64,000 nt of DNA from positions 542,001 through 606,000 of the forward strand of contig JAIGNY010002249.1 of the NCBI GenBank assembly GCA_020152595.1, in the 5' to 3' direction. The translations under genes and the position numbers were made by a program. Within the stretch, counting starts at the first letter, position 1. Every line of letters begins with the position of its first letter. Origin of the DNA: Chiridota heheva (taxonomy: Eukaryota; Echinodermata; Holothuroidea; Apodida; Chiridotidae). The notes under the pieces are model-generated. The model did no database searches, had not been told where the DNA came from, and was given only the letters and a program-made list of their open reading frames with translations. Positions 47,964-59,619 of the stretch are shown one piece after another.

Positions 47964-48142
47964 CTGGCATTAAAGTACTCACTGCAAATCTTAGTGTGAA
48001 GCGAAGGTTGAAAGACGTTGCTACGTACAACAGAAACCCACTTCGAACGTTGATCAGGATCAAATTGAAATGGAGAACACGTCTTTTTATTCCCCGGCAC
48101 ACGCCTGTTAGTGCAATCAATGGCACAGCAAGATTGTAGCAT
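47964..48142 (-). CDS. First coding exon of a THAP-domain protein (partial)
   Basis: The product begins MLQSCCAIDC; ATG is at 48140-48142. Residues 5-60 fit the N-terminal THAP zinc finger, a C2CH DNA-binding module found in animal transcription regulators and P-element-type transposases. Visible landmarks are the Cys pair C5/C6-C10, F25-x-F27 with DP after it, the invariant Trp35, and C53. The motif ICSEYF has Tyr56 where the family has the zinc-ligand His (CSEHF); one base change, TAC for CAC, would explain it. The frame then meets CCAG/GTATGT at 47964/47963, an excellent splice donor, leaving two bases of a split codon. Later exons are not recognisable in the window. A YY1-like site and a TGAGTCA array lie upstream. 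It may be a living gene with an altered finger, a pseudogene or a domesticated or decaying transposase exon. Confidence 0.6.
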
Positions 48143-48230
48143 AATTATCTTACAAAAATTATGTTATATAACAACATGCAAGCTTTTGTAAGTCTAAATA
48201 AGTGTACAGCAGACAATCGTTCTCGCCCAA

Positions 48231-48258
48231 CAAAATGGCGATGTAAAGTCATGTGACC
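48231..48258 (-). promoter_or_regulatory. Probable promoter motifs upstream of the THAP exon
   Basis: CAAAATGGCG (48231-48240) is a YY1-type motif, about 90 bases upstream of the minus-strand ATG. GTCATGTGAC (48249-48258) contains an E-box of the USF/TFE type. TTACGT follows near 48263. YY1 sites near start sites are common in animal promoters. The transcription start is not determined. Confidence 0.35.
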
Positions 48259-48321
48259 TTATTACGTTATCTGAAACACCCTTATAGGAATACTTGAATA
48301 TTTCAGGACAGAAAATATAAC

Positions 48322-48886
48322 TAACTTGTTGCTACAAGAGTTAGTGTCAGGTTGATATACATTACAACATGAGTCACAATTTAACTTGCTGCTACAAGAC
48401 TTAGTGTTAGGTTGATATACTGTACAACATGAGTCACAACCCAACTAACTTGTTGCTACAAGAGTTAGTGTCAGGTTGATATACTGTACAACATGAGTCA
48501 CAACCTAACTAGCTTGTTGCTACAAGAGTTAGTGTTGGGTTGATATACTGTACAACATGAGTCACAAACTAACTTAACTTGTTGCTACAAGAGTTAGTAT
48601 CAGGTTGATATACTGTACAACATGAGTCACAACCTAACTTAACTTGTTGCTACAAGAGTTAGTGTTGGGTTGATATACTGTACAACATGAGTCACAACCT
48701 AACTAATTCGTTGCTACAAGAGTTATTGTTAGGTTGATATACTGTACAACATGAGTCACAACCTAACTTGTTGCTACAAGAGTTATTGTTAGGTTGATAT
48801 ACTGTACAACATGAGTCACAACCTAACTAACTTGTTGCTACAAGAGTTAGTGTTAGGTTGATATACTGTACAACATGAGTCACAAC
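48322..48886. repeat. 60-65-bp tandem array, nine units, each with TGAGTCA
   Basis: Units contain CTTGTTGCTACAAG, GTTAGGTTGATATACTGTAC and AACATGAGTCACAACC. TGAGTCA starts at 48370, 48430, 48494, 48558, 48623, 48688, 48752, 48812 and 48876. Two inverted repeats recur: CTTGT-TGCT-ACAAG in most units, and GTTAGGTTG...CAACCTAAC in the better-preserved ones. The array starts about 180 bases upstream of the THAP-exon ATG. Confidence 0.95.
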
Positions 48887-48924
48887 CATTAAATTTGTGG
48901 AAAGAAATGCAATCTACTTCTCAG

Positions 48925-48952
48925 CAGGGATACTGCTATAACAGTATCCCTG
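48925..48952. mobile_element. Ultra-short hairpin insertion, CAGGGA variant
   Basis: CAGGGATACTG, loop CTATAA, CAGTATCCCTG. The flanks are TTCTCAG (48918-48924) and TTCTCAA (48953-48959), six of seven identical. Same architecture as the CATGGA members, with a different third base. Confidence 0.55.
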
Positions 48953-48959
48953 TTCTCAA

Positions 48960-51879
48960 TTAAACACAATGTTATGTCAACTTCAAAACTGAACCCTTGC
49001 CGGACCACAGCCGGAAATTTAGGGGCATTTTCAGTCCGACAGGGTTAATATTTCCAGAACAGAAAAAACATATTTTATAGTCCTTTATCATAATACTATG
49101 ACAAAACGGCCATTTCTCAGCACCTAATGGTTGAATGCACCAAGTTCTTTTCAGGTTGACAAGACTGTTTTTACGTAACTCCCCCCACCCTCCTTCCCCC
49201 CTCTCCTTCTCCCACACAAAAGCTTACCTTGTGCACTTCTGTTGCAAAACATCACCCATATCCCCTTGACAACTTGAAGTCAACTATCTTGATTTGATAG
49301 CACTTACATCTTTCATGCAAACACATAACTGATAACGAATACCATTCCATGCAAATCAGTCATCGTTATATCAGGGGGCTTATTGTACTGTTAGGATAAC
49401 GAAGGATTAAGCATTTTCCTTAGTCAGCCTTTTTGTTATAAGCAAATACAGATTAAGGGGTCTAACAATTTTTTAGGGCATGATTTTGTAACCCATAAAC
49501 TATGCCTTAGTGCATAGGGCAGAGCAGCTAGTGAAAATTGGAAAAACTATGGGGGTCCACAAATATTTAGAGAAAAAAGTGTGCCATAGGGTGTGAGGTC
49601 TGCTGGAGCCCTGAAGAATCCTTGCATTATATCCCCTCTCCCTGCCCCCCCCCCCCATCATTCCCCCTCCCTCTCCATCTTATCTGGAATGGCATGTAAT
49701 TAAAAGCTTTTTGGCAAAAGGTACTCAATGAGAGCACAGTTTCAATAGAACAATTTTTAAATATGAAAATAAATCCAGGTAAGCTTTTGGATTTCCAGTG
49801 CAAGAGAAATGCATGTGGCAATTTTCTTTCAACACTGTACATATGAAGAACTTCAAATCTCAGCAAATCAGTGGATATTTGTGGGCAAAGAAATAGTGAA
49901 AAGGTTCCCAAAAGCATGAAAGAAAGTCACCTGCATATGCTCATTATTTTACAAGAATTTTTGGCAATTATTGGTAACAGAATTTAATTCAGATTAATGC
50001 TCTTGCCATCCTAGAAAGCTCTGGGTCTTATAATTTCTATGCATGTGTCTGAGAAGAAATTTAAATTCCTGGGGACACAACTACAATATCATAGTCCCAT
50101 ATGCAAGTTCCTTAGTATTTATGCAAAGAAATGACACGATGTTGAATTTCCAATGAAAGTTTCCAAGAAATATTCCCATCAATTTTTATTTTTGTATGTA
50201 TGATGGAGGATTACGAAATCAATTTCTTGTAAAATCATGTTGATATCTTTTCCGTTTTTGTATTATTGCAGTGTAAAATGTGATGTCATAATGAAAATCA
50301 AAGACAATTATCATATATAAAAACAATATTTTTCTTTTATTTTTGTTTATCATAGGGCATAGCATGTTCTTAATTACAGTGCATGTAATACCAAGGGCAT
50401 AGGAAGCGAGGGGAGAGGGCTTTATCCCCCAGTCAAAAAAGTAAGGGGGCAGAAATATGCTTCTGTCCCCCACTTCTCAGGAAGAAAACCCCTTATTGGA
50501 CTTATTTGTACCCTCTGTGTAATACATAAACCTTTTGGCATGTGTTTTTCTAAATTATTCAATTATAATTTATAATACCTCTGTCAGATCCCGGGTCCCA
50601 TTTTAGTTTCCCCAATTATAATCATTTTAATTGACCCACACTTGGCCATAAAATGTAGTATAACATCGTATACACCGACGTAGTGCCTGCGTATGTGTAA
50701 CATACAGCATGCAGTTAGTACGTGTACATGCTGGTGACAGGTCACTGTACTGCGAGCGTATATGTACTGCCGAGTCGTGTCTTATAAATACATTTTTGAA
50801 TTGCTATATTTATTATATGCCCCCCCCCCTCCCTTCAAGAGTAAGGGGGCAGAAGGTGCTCTTTTGAAATTGTGCAGACCGAAGCAGGAGGTGCCCTTTT
50901 GAAAGTTGTAGGTGGACCAGTCTGGATCCTGGATGCGCCCTTTTGAAACTTTTTGAAGTTATTCTAGGTCATTCTTGTAGCTTAAAAACAGATAGATATC
51001 CACTTACTCACAAACACTACATAATACATAGAGGTTTTCACATGGTGACATTTAGTATTCATTTCACATAATTGAAGCATGTCACCAAGGGGCATTTACA
51101 CCCAAGGGTTGTAGTGGGAGGACGTATAACCCCTAATAATTTTCTAAGCAGCAATTTTCAAAAGAAGCCTTTTACTTGTTAGTCCGATGGGTAATTGTCA
51201 ACATTGGTTCTGGCTCCCAATCTTTCAATCCACAGGTGAGGTGAAATTTGTCTACCGAAAGTGTGGGAAAGTCAAAAGTGACAAGCAAAAACTGTCAACT
51301 GACAAGAGTGTCCCTTTTTTAAATGAAAAGTACCCCTCAATTACTGTCAAAAAATTGCACATGAACTTGATTTTCTTGGCACTCTGCTTCCCCGAGTTCC
51401 TTCTGACACCCAGGTGCTGTAACAAAGATATTGCAGTGTCATTCTTCAGGGCTAGAGCCAAATAGATTTTGCCCAAGGCCTGTAAGGTTTACCTACCCTT
51501 TTGGGCATTCACAACCTTTTGTCGCGCCACTGTGAATCAAATTTGTATTCCTTTCTAACAACCTAACCCTACCCAATGTAACTCTCCTCCATCAAAAAGA
51601 GTCTTATACCCACCCCCAAAACATATACTGAGCTACTACATCATTTATGTTCTAGCAACACAACAATATTAAAGCTCCCTCTTGCATTTCCCCCCAAAAT
51701 AAACATCAGACATGTATTTCTTTCCTAACAACCCCAGCCTACTCAAATTAACAACTCCCAACCAAAAACAGGCTTGTATTACCACCCCAAAAAATATGTT
51801 GAGCCATTACATCATTGATGTTCTAGTTTTTTTTTGAAATCCTTTTTGATATACGATGGACATGCTTTTCCCTGATTCC
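48960..51879. other. No gene recognised
   Basis: AT-rich with C/G runs near 49190, 49645, 50425 and 50820. AAGTAAGGGGGCAGAA near 50441 recurs near 50841. 50640-50770 is relatively CpG-rich. The frame at 51187-51465 (start MGNCQHWFWLP) is unrecognised. Confidence 0.5.
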
Positions 51880-52200
51880 AATCCTTTACGCCAAAATTTG
51901 TTTCAATTTTGGTAGAATTTGGTACCAATTTCTAAAATTCTGAAAAATGAAGGAAATTTTCCGGGGTAACTGCCACCTGAGAATATTTTTCTCTGGTAGG
52001 TATCTTTCTTCCCAGTGAGAAGGTCAAATCAATTGGGAAATTTTTGAAATACAATTAGTAACATTATATAGAAATTTGTGTAAAATTATTGAAACTTTTG
52101 GTAAAATGTGGCATTATTGCAAGAGATTTCCCAGTTAGTAGCAACGTTTAATCAAAACTTAATTTAGCAGTGCCATTTTTGGGGGCGGTGCCACAACCCT
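51880..52200. repeat. Dispersed repeat R-C, decayed copy
   Basis: TTTCAATTTTGGTAGAATTT and GAAGGAAATTTTCC subunits, then TCAAAACTTAATTTAGCAGT. Confidence 0.55.
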
Positions 52201-53494
52201 GGTATTTATGCCCTTTATGAGTTATGATCACTTCAGTTTTGAAATTTGATGTTAATGAAAATAAAATCTACAAAACTGTGCAAAATAGTCATTGTTTCTT
52301 CTGATCTACGGTTCATATTTTGCTAAGAGCATAACTCTTCTTACACAGGATTACATTTTCAGACAAAATTCTTTGACTTTGGGGCCATGGTCCCATAGGC
52401 TCCTACGGCCCTACTTTAGCTTTATAACCTACCCATTCTGTACATAATGAAACATTGATATTTTTCTTTCGATATATGCAGTTTACTGATTGTATGATAT
52501 CATCATACATACATGCTTCCAAATACCTTAAAGAAAGCACTGTTTTTTTTTTTGTCTTTCCACTGACATGTCTTTGTGTGATATTTACGGGAATATGGAA
52601 TATATACTGGCCTGGTGATTGCAGAGAGACTGATTTCAATTGAAGTCTCCAAAAAGTATACGTTTAAAGTGAATAAGATAATTTATTTTAAGAGAGGTGT
52701 AAAACTTAGATCCAATAACCAAAAGAGAAACTTTATAACTCTCAGAAATGAAGTGCAAAGTTTTTATGTGAGATTCCAGATTCACATCTTTCCTTTTAAT
52801 CTGTTATTTATTGCATTTCAAACAGAAAACCCCTTCTGTAGAAAAATTGAATACATATTACGATATTCAATAGGAATTTTAATTACAAGATGATCATTTT
52901 GTTTTTTTCTCATTATGAAAAAAGTACCAAACAACTGATTAATCAAATCTACAAACAATGACTTTGTAATTACTATGCAAACCAAGGCACAATGATCACT
53001 GACAAGGATAAGTCGAAAGGTTAAACTCAAATGTAAAACAAGATTTTGATAAGTGGCTTGCTAGATAGTTCTAGAAGTTACGCCATAGTAGTGCAATATG
53101 TCAAAGTGATCCATAGTGTTAAGTCATTGATCAAAAAACAGTTAAGCCAGGGAAATTGCAGGGGAGGGGGAGGGGGTGTAAATAAATCAGGTGTGTAGGG
53201 GGAAGCATATATGGCAATGTTTTTATGTGATGTGTTATGGGAAACTATAAATAAACTTGGTAGGATTTGGATTGTACCATTAATATGCGAGTTGGTTTTA
53301 AGAACAAAGTCATTGAAACAATAGGTGAATACTTTTAGTTGCATGCAGTGGAGGCCAAGTTCGTTAAGATTTTCTTTGAGGGCGAAAAAATTATGGATTT
53401 ATCAGCACGTGAAAGGCCATTGATGTGTATATTTATCATACAAAAGTATTATGTGGTTTCACAGATTTGAGAGTGTTTACGCGTAGCGTGGTCA
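52201..53494. other. No gene recognised
   Basis: AT-rich. The frame at 52615-52893 is Lys/Ile/Phe-rich without a recognised domain. A GA/GGGGGA stretch lies near 53160. Confidence 0.5.
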
Positions 53495-53541
53495 TAGCCA
53501 GGATGGTCACTCTTTATAATACCAGTGACCATCAGAGGCTA
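53495..53541. repeat. 47-bp hairpin
   Basis: TAGCC and GGCTA at the ends enclose GATGGTCACT (53502-53511) and AGTGACCATC (53524-53533), a perfect 10-base stem with a 12-base loop. No flanking duplication. Confidence 0.7.
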
Positions 53542-53543
53542 AG

Positions 53544-53695
53544 ATGGCATATGGGAGAGGGGTGGGACTGCATGTGGGAGAGGGTGGGATGGCATGGGGA
53601 GAGGGTTGGACGACATGTTGGAGAGGTGAGAGGCATGTGGGAGAGGGTGGGACAGCATGTGGGAGAGGATGGGACGGCTTGCCATGTGTGACAGC
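53544..53695. repeat. Degenerate ~20-bp minisatellite
   Basis: GCATGTGGGAGAGGGTGGGA repeats about seven times with substitutions and small deletions. Confidence 0.85.
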
Positions 53696-56276
53696 ATAGC
53701 ATGCTGCATGTGGGATGTAAGCCAAGTGGAATGGAACTTTAGACAACATTTTATTTAACAACTAGCCAGTTCTAATGAAATATCTTTGAAACAAAACAAA
53801 TTAAATGAAATTTAATGCACACATAAGTTCAGTTCAAAAAGGCTGATAAGAAACTTTTTAACTCATTTTTCTTTAAACAAATGTATGACAAACTGTACTT
53901 GTGCTGAATAGAAAACAATTTTTAAGAATGCAGTGATAAGAAAAGATATAAAGAAGTTTACTCAAGGATATAATAAACAGATATTAATTCATACAAAAAG
54001 TTTAATAAATAGCATAGTTCTTAATTTTTGGTATCATAATCATGCCACCTAACGTTGTTGTTATGCCTCGCTCTTGCACTTCTTCATTCATAATTGTTGT
54101 CAATAATATTTCAGCCAAATTATATTTTAATATCTGATGAATACAGTCAGTCATATAATAAGAAATATGTCTCATTGTAACAAATTTTACAAGAAAACTC
54201 TTAAAAATGAAAGAAATTCAGCCAAAATTTGACATTCAAAACCGCTCAATCGCCTCTTGATTTTATTTTATTTTATTAATTTATTTTCACACTAATCATG
54301 AGAATTTAACAACAAAAGCTTTAAATTCTGATAAAAAGATGATTGGTGGAGGAGGTCTGAACGAGCTGTTGTTCTTACAAAGCAGAGACCCCCTGTACAA
54401 ACAAACAAATAAAGGAACATGAGATAATGAAAACTTATATATACAGGAAAAATACATATGGAACAGACTAGTACCCCCTCTCCCCACCCCCATCATGGTA
54501 TGTGCAAATAATACAAGATGATAGGCATATCATACTACCATGCTCTTCACAGCATGTTACAACACACAAACAACTGAAAACCCTCAGCACCCAATAAAGC
54601 AGTCCATGCAGCTCTGGTGTGCTAAGATTACATCAGAATTCAAATAAAGGGATACATAAGCGGATTTGTTGCAAAGTATGGGCCTTTTTGCACCAAATCA
54701 CATTGGATATTTTATATATGGTAAATAGATATATGTTAATTGTCAGGCCGTGTGAAATGGACTCCCAAATACTTTCATTCATAAGTTACAAAGGTCAAAG
54801 CGGCATTAACCTTGTGATTTTGCTTGCATTCTCATAAAAAGACAAGCAAAAACACATTTTATAATTTACAAAGTACGGTACCTTTGGTTGGAATAAATAA
54901 ATGAAAATAATCTCAAACGATAGATAATGAATCCAAGTTCTATAAACCATTTGAAATAGAACAAAATATTTAGAGACTCTGTAGTTATAACGTTTGAAGT
55001 GCAAAATATGTGTGATTTTTCAGAGCGTTTTGCACAGTTAAGGAGATTATCGCAAGCGTATGAATTAAACATTCCCATATGAGGCGGTGGAAGATGTTTG
55101 AAAGTGGGGGGAGGGCACGGAATCTGAGGGGCACTTTCCATCGTATTTTCAAAGCATGTCAGTAGCACAGCAATAAAGCTTTATATGGTCAACACCAAAA
55201 AAATTGTCCCTTTTTTAATTTACAGCTATGAAAATTAATGATATTGTGGTACAAAATTCGGTAAAATATAACGATTTGATTAAAATCTACAACAATTGCT
55301 GAATTGGAAAATGTATAGATAATAAGTCTTGAAATTGGAAGGGTTTAGACTTATAGATCATGATTAGCCATTGTATGGTTCATGAAGCAAAATAATAAGG
55401 TCTAAAATAATGTGGAAAGCAAAAGGGTCAATATGGAGGCCATTATTTTTTGCAGCTAAGAATAAGATATGTAACTTATTTTAAAATAAAGTAGACCAGA
55501 TGGCACAAATTCACACCCAGTCTTCAATGGAAAGTGTCCCATTGTATGTTTTTTTCTGGAACCTGAATTAAAGGCGCTCCACAAGCGGAATTTGGGGTAT
55601 TTTGATTGATGTTTGTGTTACTTTCTTTAATCCAATCAATAAAAAGAGCAATTATAATGGGGGGACTAGTATTTTGATATTTTAGATAACACTTTTGTTT
55701 CTTTTCTTGTTATCCCTGTCAGTCTGTAAATTAAGAGGCACCTTTTAAACTTTACAAAGAAGATGGGGCGAGGGCCGAGAGGGCATATCAGTTTATGTCA
55801 TTACAATGGCCCGTGTGCAAATAAAAGGTTTTGCCCTGCATGGCCCATTTCAAAGATGCCCCACTAATGAATTTTGGGGTTGCTTGTATTCTCTAAAAAG
55901 GCCCTATTTGAAAGAGTTTGTACAAATTATAAGGTGGGAAAACAAAGGTAGGAACTTGAAAGTGAAGGCTTTTTAAGTATGAAAAGTCCAATATTGTCCA
56001 ATATGTATAGGGCTGTTGGGCCCCAACTTTGTTCTAGGGTAAAATTCAGATTAGTGCATGTATGCGCACAAAGCACATGGAATTTCACATTTTTAGTCTT
56101 TCAGGGCAATATTTGTGTTACTTTCTTTAATCAAAAATCAGATATATATGAAGGAAAATGTTCCTTCACTAAAACAGCACTTGTCCTCTGAATAAGTATT
56201 TTTCTTTCTGAAAAAGGGCATCCTTTTGAAAAAGACACCCCCCCCCCTCCCCCCTGCTACCCCTCTCCCCTCCCTT
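53696..56276. other. No gene recognised
   Basis: AT-rich. Short frames at 54866-55168 (minus) and 55979-56191 (plus) have no recognised domain. C runs lie near 56239. Confidence 0.5.
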
Positions 56277-56372
56277 TATGGTTCCAGTTCCACAACCTAT
56301 GGTCTCCCTTCATGGTTCCAGTTCCACCACCTATGGTCTCCCTTTATGGTTCCAGTTCCACCACCTATGGTA
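56277..56372. repeat. 34-bp tandem repeat, three copies
   Basis: ATGGTTCCAGTTCCACCACC starts at 56278, 56312 and 56346. Units join through TATGGTCTCCCTT. Confidence 0.95.
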
Positions 56373-56702
56373 GGGGTATTAAACAGTCCAGTGATGGAAC
56401 TTGTTGGTAATTTTAGATCGCAACTTTTGGGCCAGCCATTCACATTTTCTTACCTTGGTGAATAGATCAAAAACAAAAGGTAGCACACATTGTTCTTTGT
56501 GCTTGATTTTGAAGGCTAGCTTTTCTCCTTATTTTTAGCCACTTTGCATGACTTTTCCCCATAAAAGTTTAGCCTGAATTTCCAATTATTTTCAGCATTA
56601 GAGGGATTCCACTGCCCTACCCTTCTGTTTGCTTTCTAATCAGTGAAATGTACTTTTATATTTATGGATTCAAGTGGATGTATAAGATTGTATTTGAATA
56701 TT

Positions 56703-56755
56703 TATACAATATATATACAATATATATACAATATATATACAATATATATAAGGGG
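56703..56755. repeat. 11-bp tandem repeat, four to five copies
   Basis: ACAATATATAT with C at 56707, 56718, 56729 and 56740. Confidence 0.9.
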
Positions 56756-57386
56756 TTAGAATATATATAGGCACATCGGCAAAGCTTGTGAATATATGAT
56801 TAAATATAATTTTTTGGGGAATATACATAGGCAAAGCTTGTGTATATAGAATTTTTTATATACTTCCCACATTTCACTGCAATTAAAGAGGGAATCTTAT
56901 ATCAGTAAAATAATAGAATTGGGATGTTCATGTCTTTCACATCACATCTGGTTGTGAATTGTTTCTAATTAAGTACACTGTATGCATTGTGTGTGCATTA
57001 CAGTGTGCTAGTCACTTCCACTGGGGATTATTGATTGCTTGTTGGTATTTGTGTATGACCAATCAGAAACGTTGACTTTTATTGCATATTACTGTCCATG
57101 TTAAAATGATACCCGCCGTTTACATGATGTAAAAAAGAGTATTGTTCTTTTGTTTCGAAGACTTGGCAAATAAATGTTGCATGAAAAGATATTGCACTAG
57201 TGTGTATGTGTAACCTCTTTGAGAATTACTCAATTTTTTCAACTTAAAAAATAATTTCTAGAATGTTTGTAAAATTCAAAAATTCTTAAAAAGTATAATT
57301 TAAAAAATGGAAATTTAAGTTTTTCCATGGTGATCATAATACTGAATACTACATCTTTACTTACTATTTTATTTTTTTATTTACAG
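56756..57386. other. No gene seen
   Basis: AT-rich; GGCAAAGCTTGTG occurs twice near 56780 and 56830. It ends in TTTTTTTATTTACAG, a good splice-acceptor match at 57385-57386. Confidence 0.4.
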
Positions 57387-57442
57387 ATGGATCATTGGCA
57401 GATCCAGGTTTTTGGAAGAAGAGGCCATCAAGGGTTTTCTGA

Positions 57443-57580
57443 AAGGGAGGACCCGCTGAGCAAAGAAGACCATGCTATGTTGTAGGGGAGTCTACATGGC
57501 CCCCAGATGCTGAAGATGTGTTTAATGCGGCCCTCAGAGGCATTAGGAACCATTTCTTGTCAGTATTCAATGAGAAATGA
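57443..57580 (+). CDS. Weak candidate terminal exon, unknown product
   Basis: A 45-codon frame to TGA at 57578-57580 carries GESTWPPDAEDVFNAALRGI and RNHFLSVFNEK, non-repetitive and protein-like. A strong acceptor lies at 57386, but the exon-start frame from there is different: MDHWQIQVFGRRGHQGFSE, open to a stop near 57480. A frameshift or a different acceptor is therefore needed. It could be a decayed transposon segment or the last exon of an unseen gene. No family is recognised. Confidence 0.2.
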   Translation, partial: KGGPAEQRRPCYVVGESTWPPDAEDVFNAALRGIRNHFLSVFNEK

Positions 57581-57775
57581 AACACTTGAATAATAATGAA
57601 CACAAGGAGGGTTCCACCAATGTGGATTATGGTCATGTGACAGGATGGTGAGAGAGAGATGACTCATGTGAGCTCACGGACGGAAGCATTGTGGATCACC
57701 CGCAGCAGAAAGTGAATCGATTCAAGTTTCTATCGACATTGCTCGAAGGTCTGAAGTAACAATTTGCCTCCAGAG

Positions 57776-57912
57776 CAGTGTTCACACTAATGCTCCAAAT
57801 TTCCTCCCTTGTGTAATTTTGTATTATCATTTTTAATTTTAATTTTTTTTTTTTTTTTTTTTTTTGAATGATTAAAGGAGGAGGAAGGAGGGGGAGCATT
57901 TTTCAAACACTG
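57776..57912. mobile_element. Small hAT-type MITE with perfect 8-bp duplication
   Basis: CAGTGTTCACACTAATGCTC at the left faces GAGCATTTTTCAAACACTG at the right. CTCCAGAG flanks both ends exactly (57768-57775 and 57913-57920). The 137-base interior is T-rich with a GGAGGAGGAAGGAGGGGGAG tract. Related to the elements at 15197 and 7085. Confidence 0.9.
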
Positions 57913-58734
57913 CTCCAGAGTTTGTGACAGAGGTGGACATAGCATTAACTGTAATAATTAGTCCAATCGTTATGTATTTTTTATATGAATTTACCAAATT
58001 ATACCATGGCCTATTTCCACATTTTCTGGGTAATCAAAAGGTCAAAGGTCATCAGCAAAGGTCTAGGTTTGTAATCATTTAAAAAAAAATAATAATAATA
58101 GTTTTGAGAGTGAAATTGCATTTACTTACTTATAGCTACTCTTCCAACTGAAGCCTGTCTAGGATTTCAGACACAATCAAATAACAATGATTATGGGAGA
58201 ATTTTATGGATTTCAAGTTCATGTAGAGAAAATGTAGGTTGGCTGCCAATAAATTTAGGGATTGACTCTTTTTCGTAAAGTTAAAAAGTATTTCATCTTT
58301 GAATATTTATTCATTTCCCAGTGCTTGTGCAACCACACCAGAAAATCCCCCCCCCCTTCTCCTCGTTCTTTAAAAAATAGATGTTTGTCAAGACAAAACA
58401 TAAGCAACATGCCCATTAAGGAGCCCTGAACAATTGTATAAGCATACAATTGTTAGTTAGTTAACTGTACCCTTTGGTTCTGGTAATCTTTTATAAGCAT
58501 ACAATTGTTAGTTAACTGTACCCTTTGGTCCTGGTAATCTTTTATAATATCTGTCCCGAGAAGATACCTTTCTACAACACTGCTTTATTTGATAAGAGGA
58601 TGTTACTCAAAATCCTAAACCACCTCCCCCCCCATCCAAAAAGAAAAATAATAATTACCAGCTGTGATTCTGATCATAAAGCTGTCAACATTATGTGAAA
58701 TTAGCTGTTCAATTTTTTCAAATTTATCTGACCA
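57913..58734. other. No gene seen; 55-bp duplication at 58437-58545
   Basis: TATAAGCATACAATTGTTAG starts at 58437 and 58492. AACAATTGTAT and ATACAATTGTT form an 11-base stem at 58429-58454. Parts resemble diverged R-B. Confidence 0.5.
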
Positions 58735-59304
58735 AATCTTTCTGAAAGACACGTCTTTTAAAACATGAACAGTATTTTGTAAGGATTTCTAGAGCTCTGT
58801 AATGATGCAAGGTTCAAATGGTCCCGTCCTTGCTGACCCTGTCATGGTTGGTATTGACTCATTGTTTTATTTATAACATTTGCAATCTATCGGTGTTTAT
58901 TCATGTTCATAACACTGAACTTTACCCAAAGCATGCTGCTTAAATCCCCAAATCTTTCCTATCTTTCCTATTACCAAGCAGGAACATGAGCAAACAAAAT
59001 GGCTATATAAGTTGCCCCGAACCATTGTACTGGTATAGTTAGAGGTGAAATTACTGCAGCCTTTGGTCCCTGTAATCAGTTGAAATCCTTGTTTCTGAAA
59101 AGGAGCCCTTCCGACAGCACTGTTTTACAGTTAATTCAATCAAACGGAGCAATAATGTGCCCCTGTCACTATTTTTTTTCACCATATGTGATTTTGGTCA
59201 TAAAAGTCATTATTCTGTGAAAATAACTATTTAATTTTACAAATTTATCTGACCAAATGAATCTTGAAAGACACCCGTTTTCAAAAACAAACATTTTTGG
59301 TTCC
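58735..59304 (+). repeat. Dispersed repeat R-B, copy 1
   Basis: Nearly identical to 62188-62700, including TTCCTATTACCAAGCAGGAA, TGGTATAGTTAGAGGTGAAA and GGAGCCCTTCCGACAGCA. In copy 2 the frame at 62164-62442 is open. Here it is not a convincing gene. Confidence 0.9.
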
Positions 59305-59540
59305 GATGCGATAGCGTCAGGAACCTATGATGGCGTATGTGTACGTGTGACACTGAGCTGGTAAACACGATATCTCAAGAACGGTACGGTACGATGGATT
59401 GATGTCATACGTGGTACACAGATAGCAGCTTAGGTGTGCCCCATTGTCTTTGGTGCTGATGACATGCATATCAATAAGTAGATGGGGGGGGGGGGCTTAA
59501 TGTAAAAATCTTGAAATGCTCATATTTTGACAACCACAAA
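59305..59540 (+). repeat. R-A repeat start
   Basis: GGTTCCGATGCGATAGCGTC then AGGAACC form a hairpin at the family's 5' boundary, followed by ACACGATATCTCAAGAACGG. A G run interrupts TAGTAGGCGGGG near 59485. Directly adjoins R-B, as at 62.7 kb. Confidence 0.85.
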
Positions 59541-59619
59541 ATTGTTGGTTCGCTTGCGGAGCATATTGCAAACCTATGTAATGCCGATTACGTCCGTCCA
59601 GCTGTCCACAGTTTTTTCC

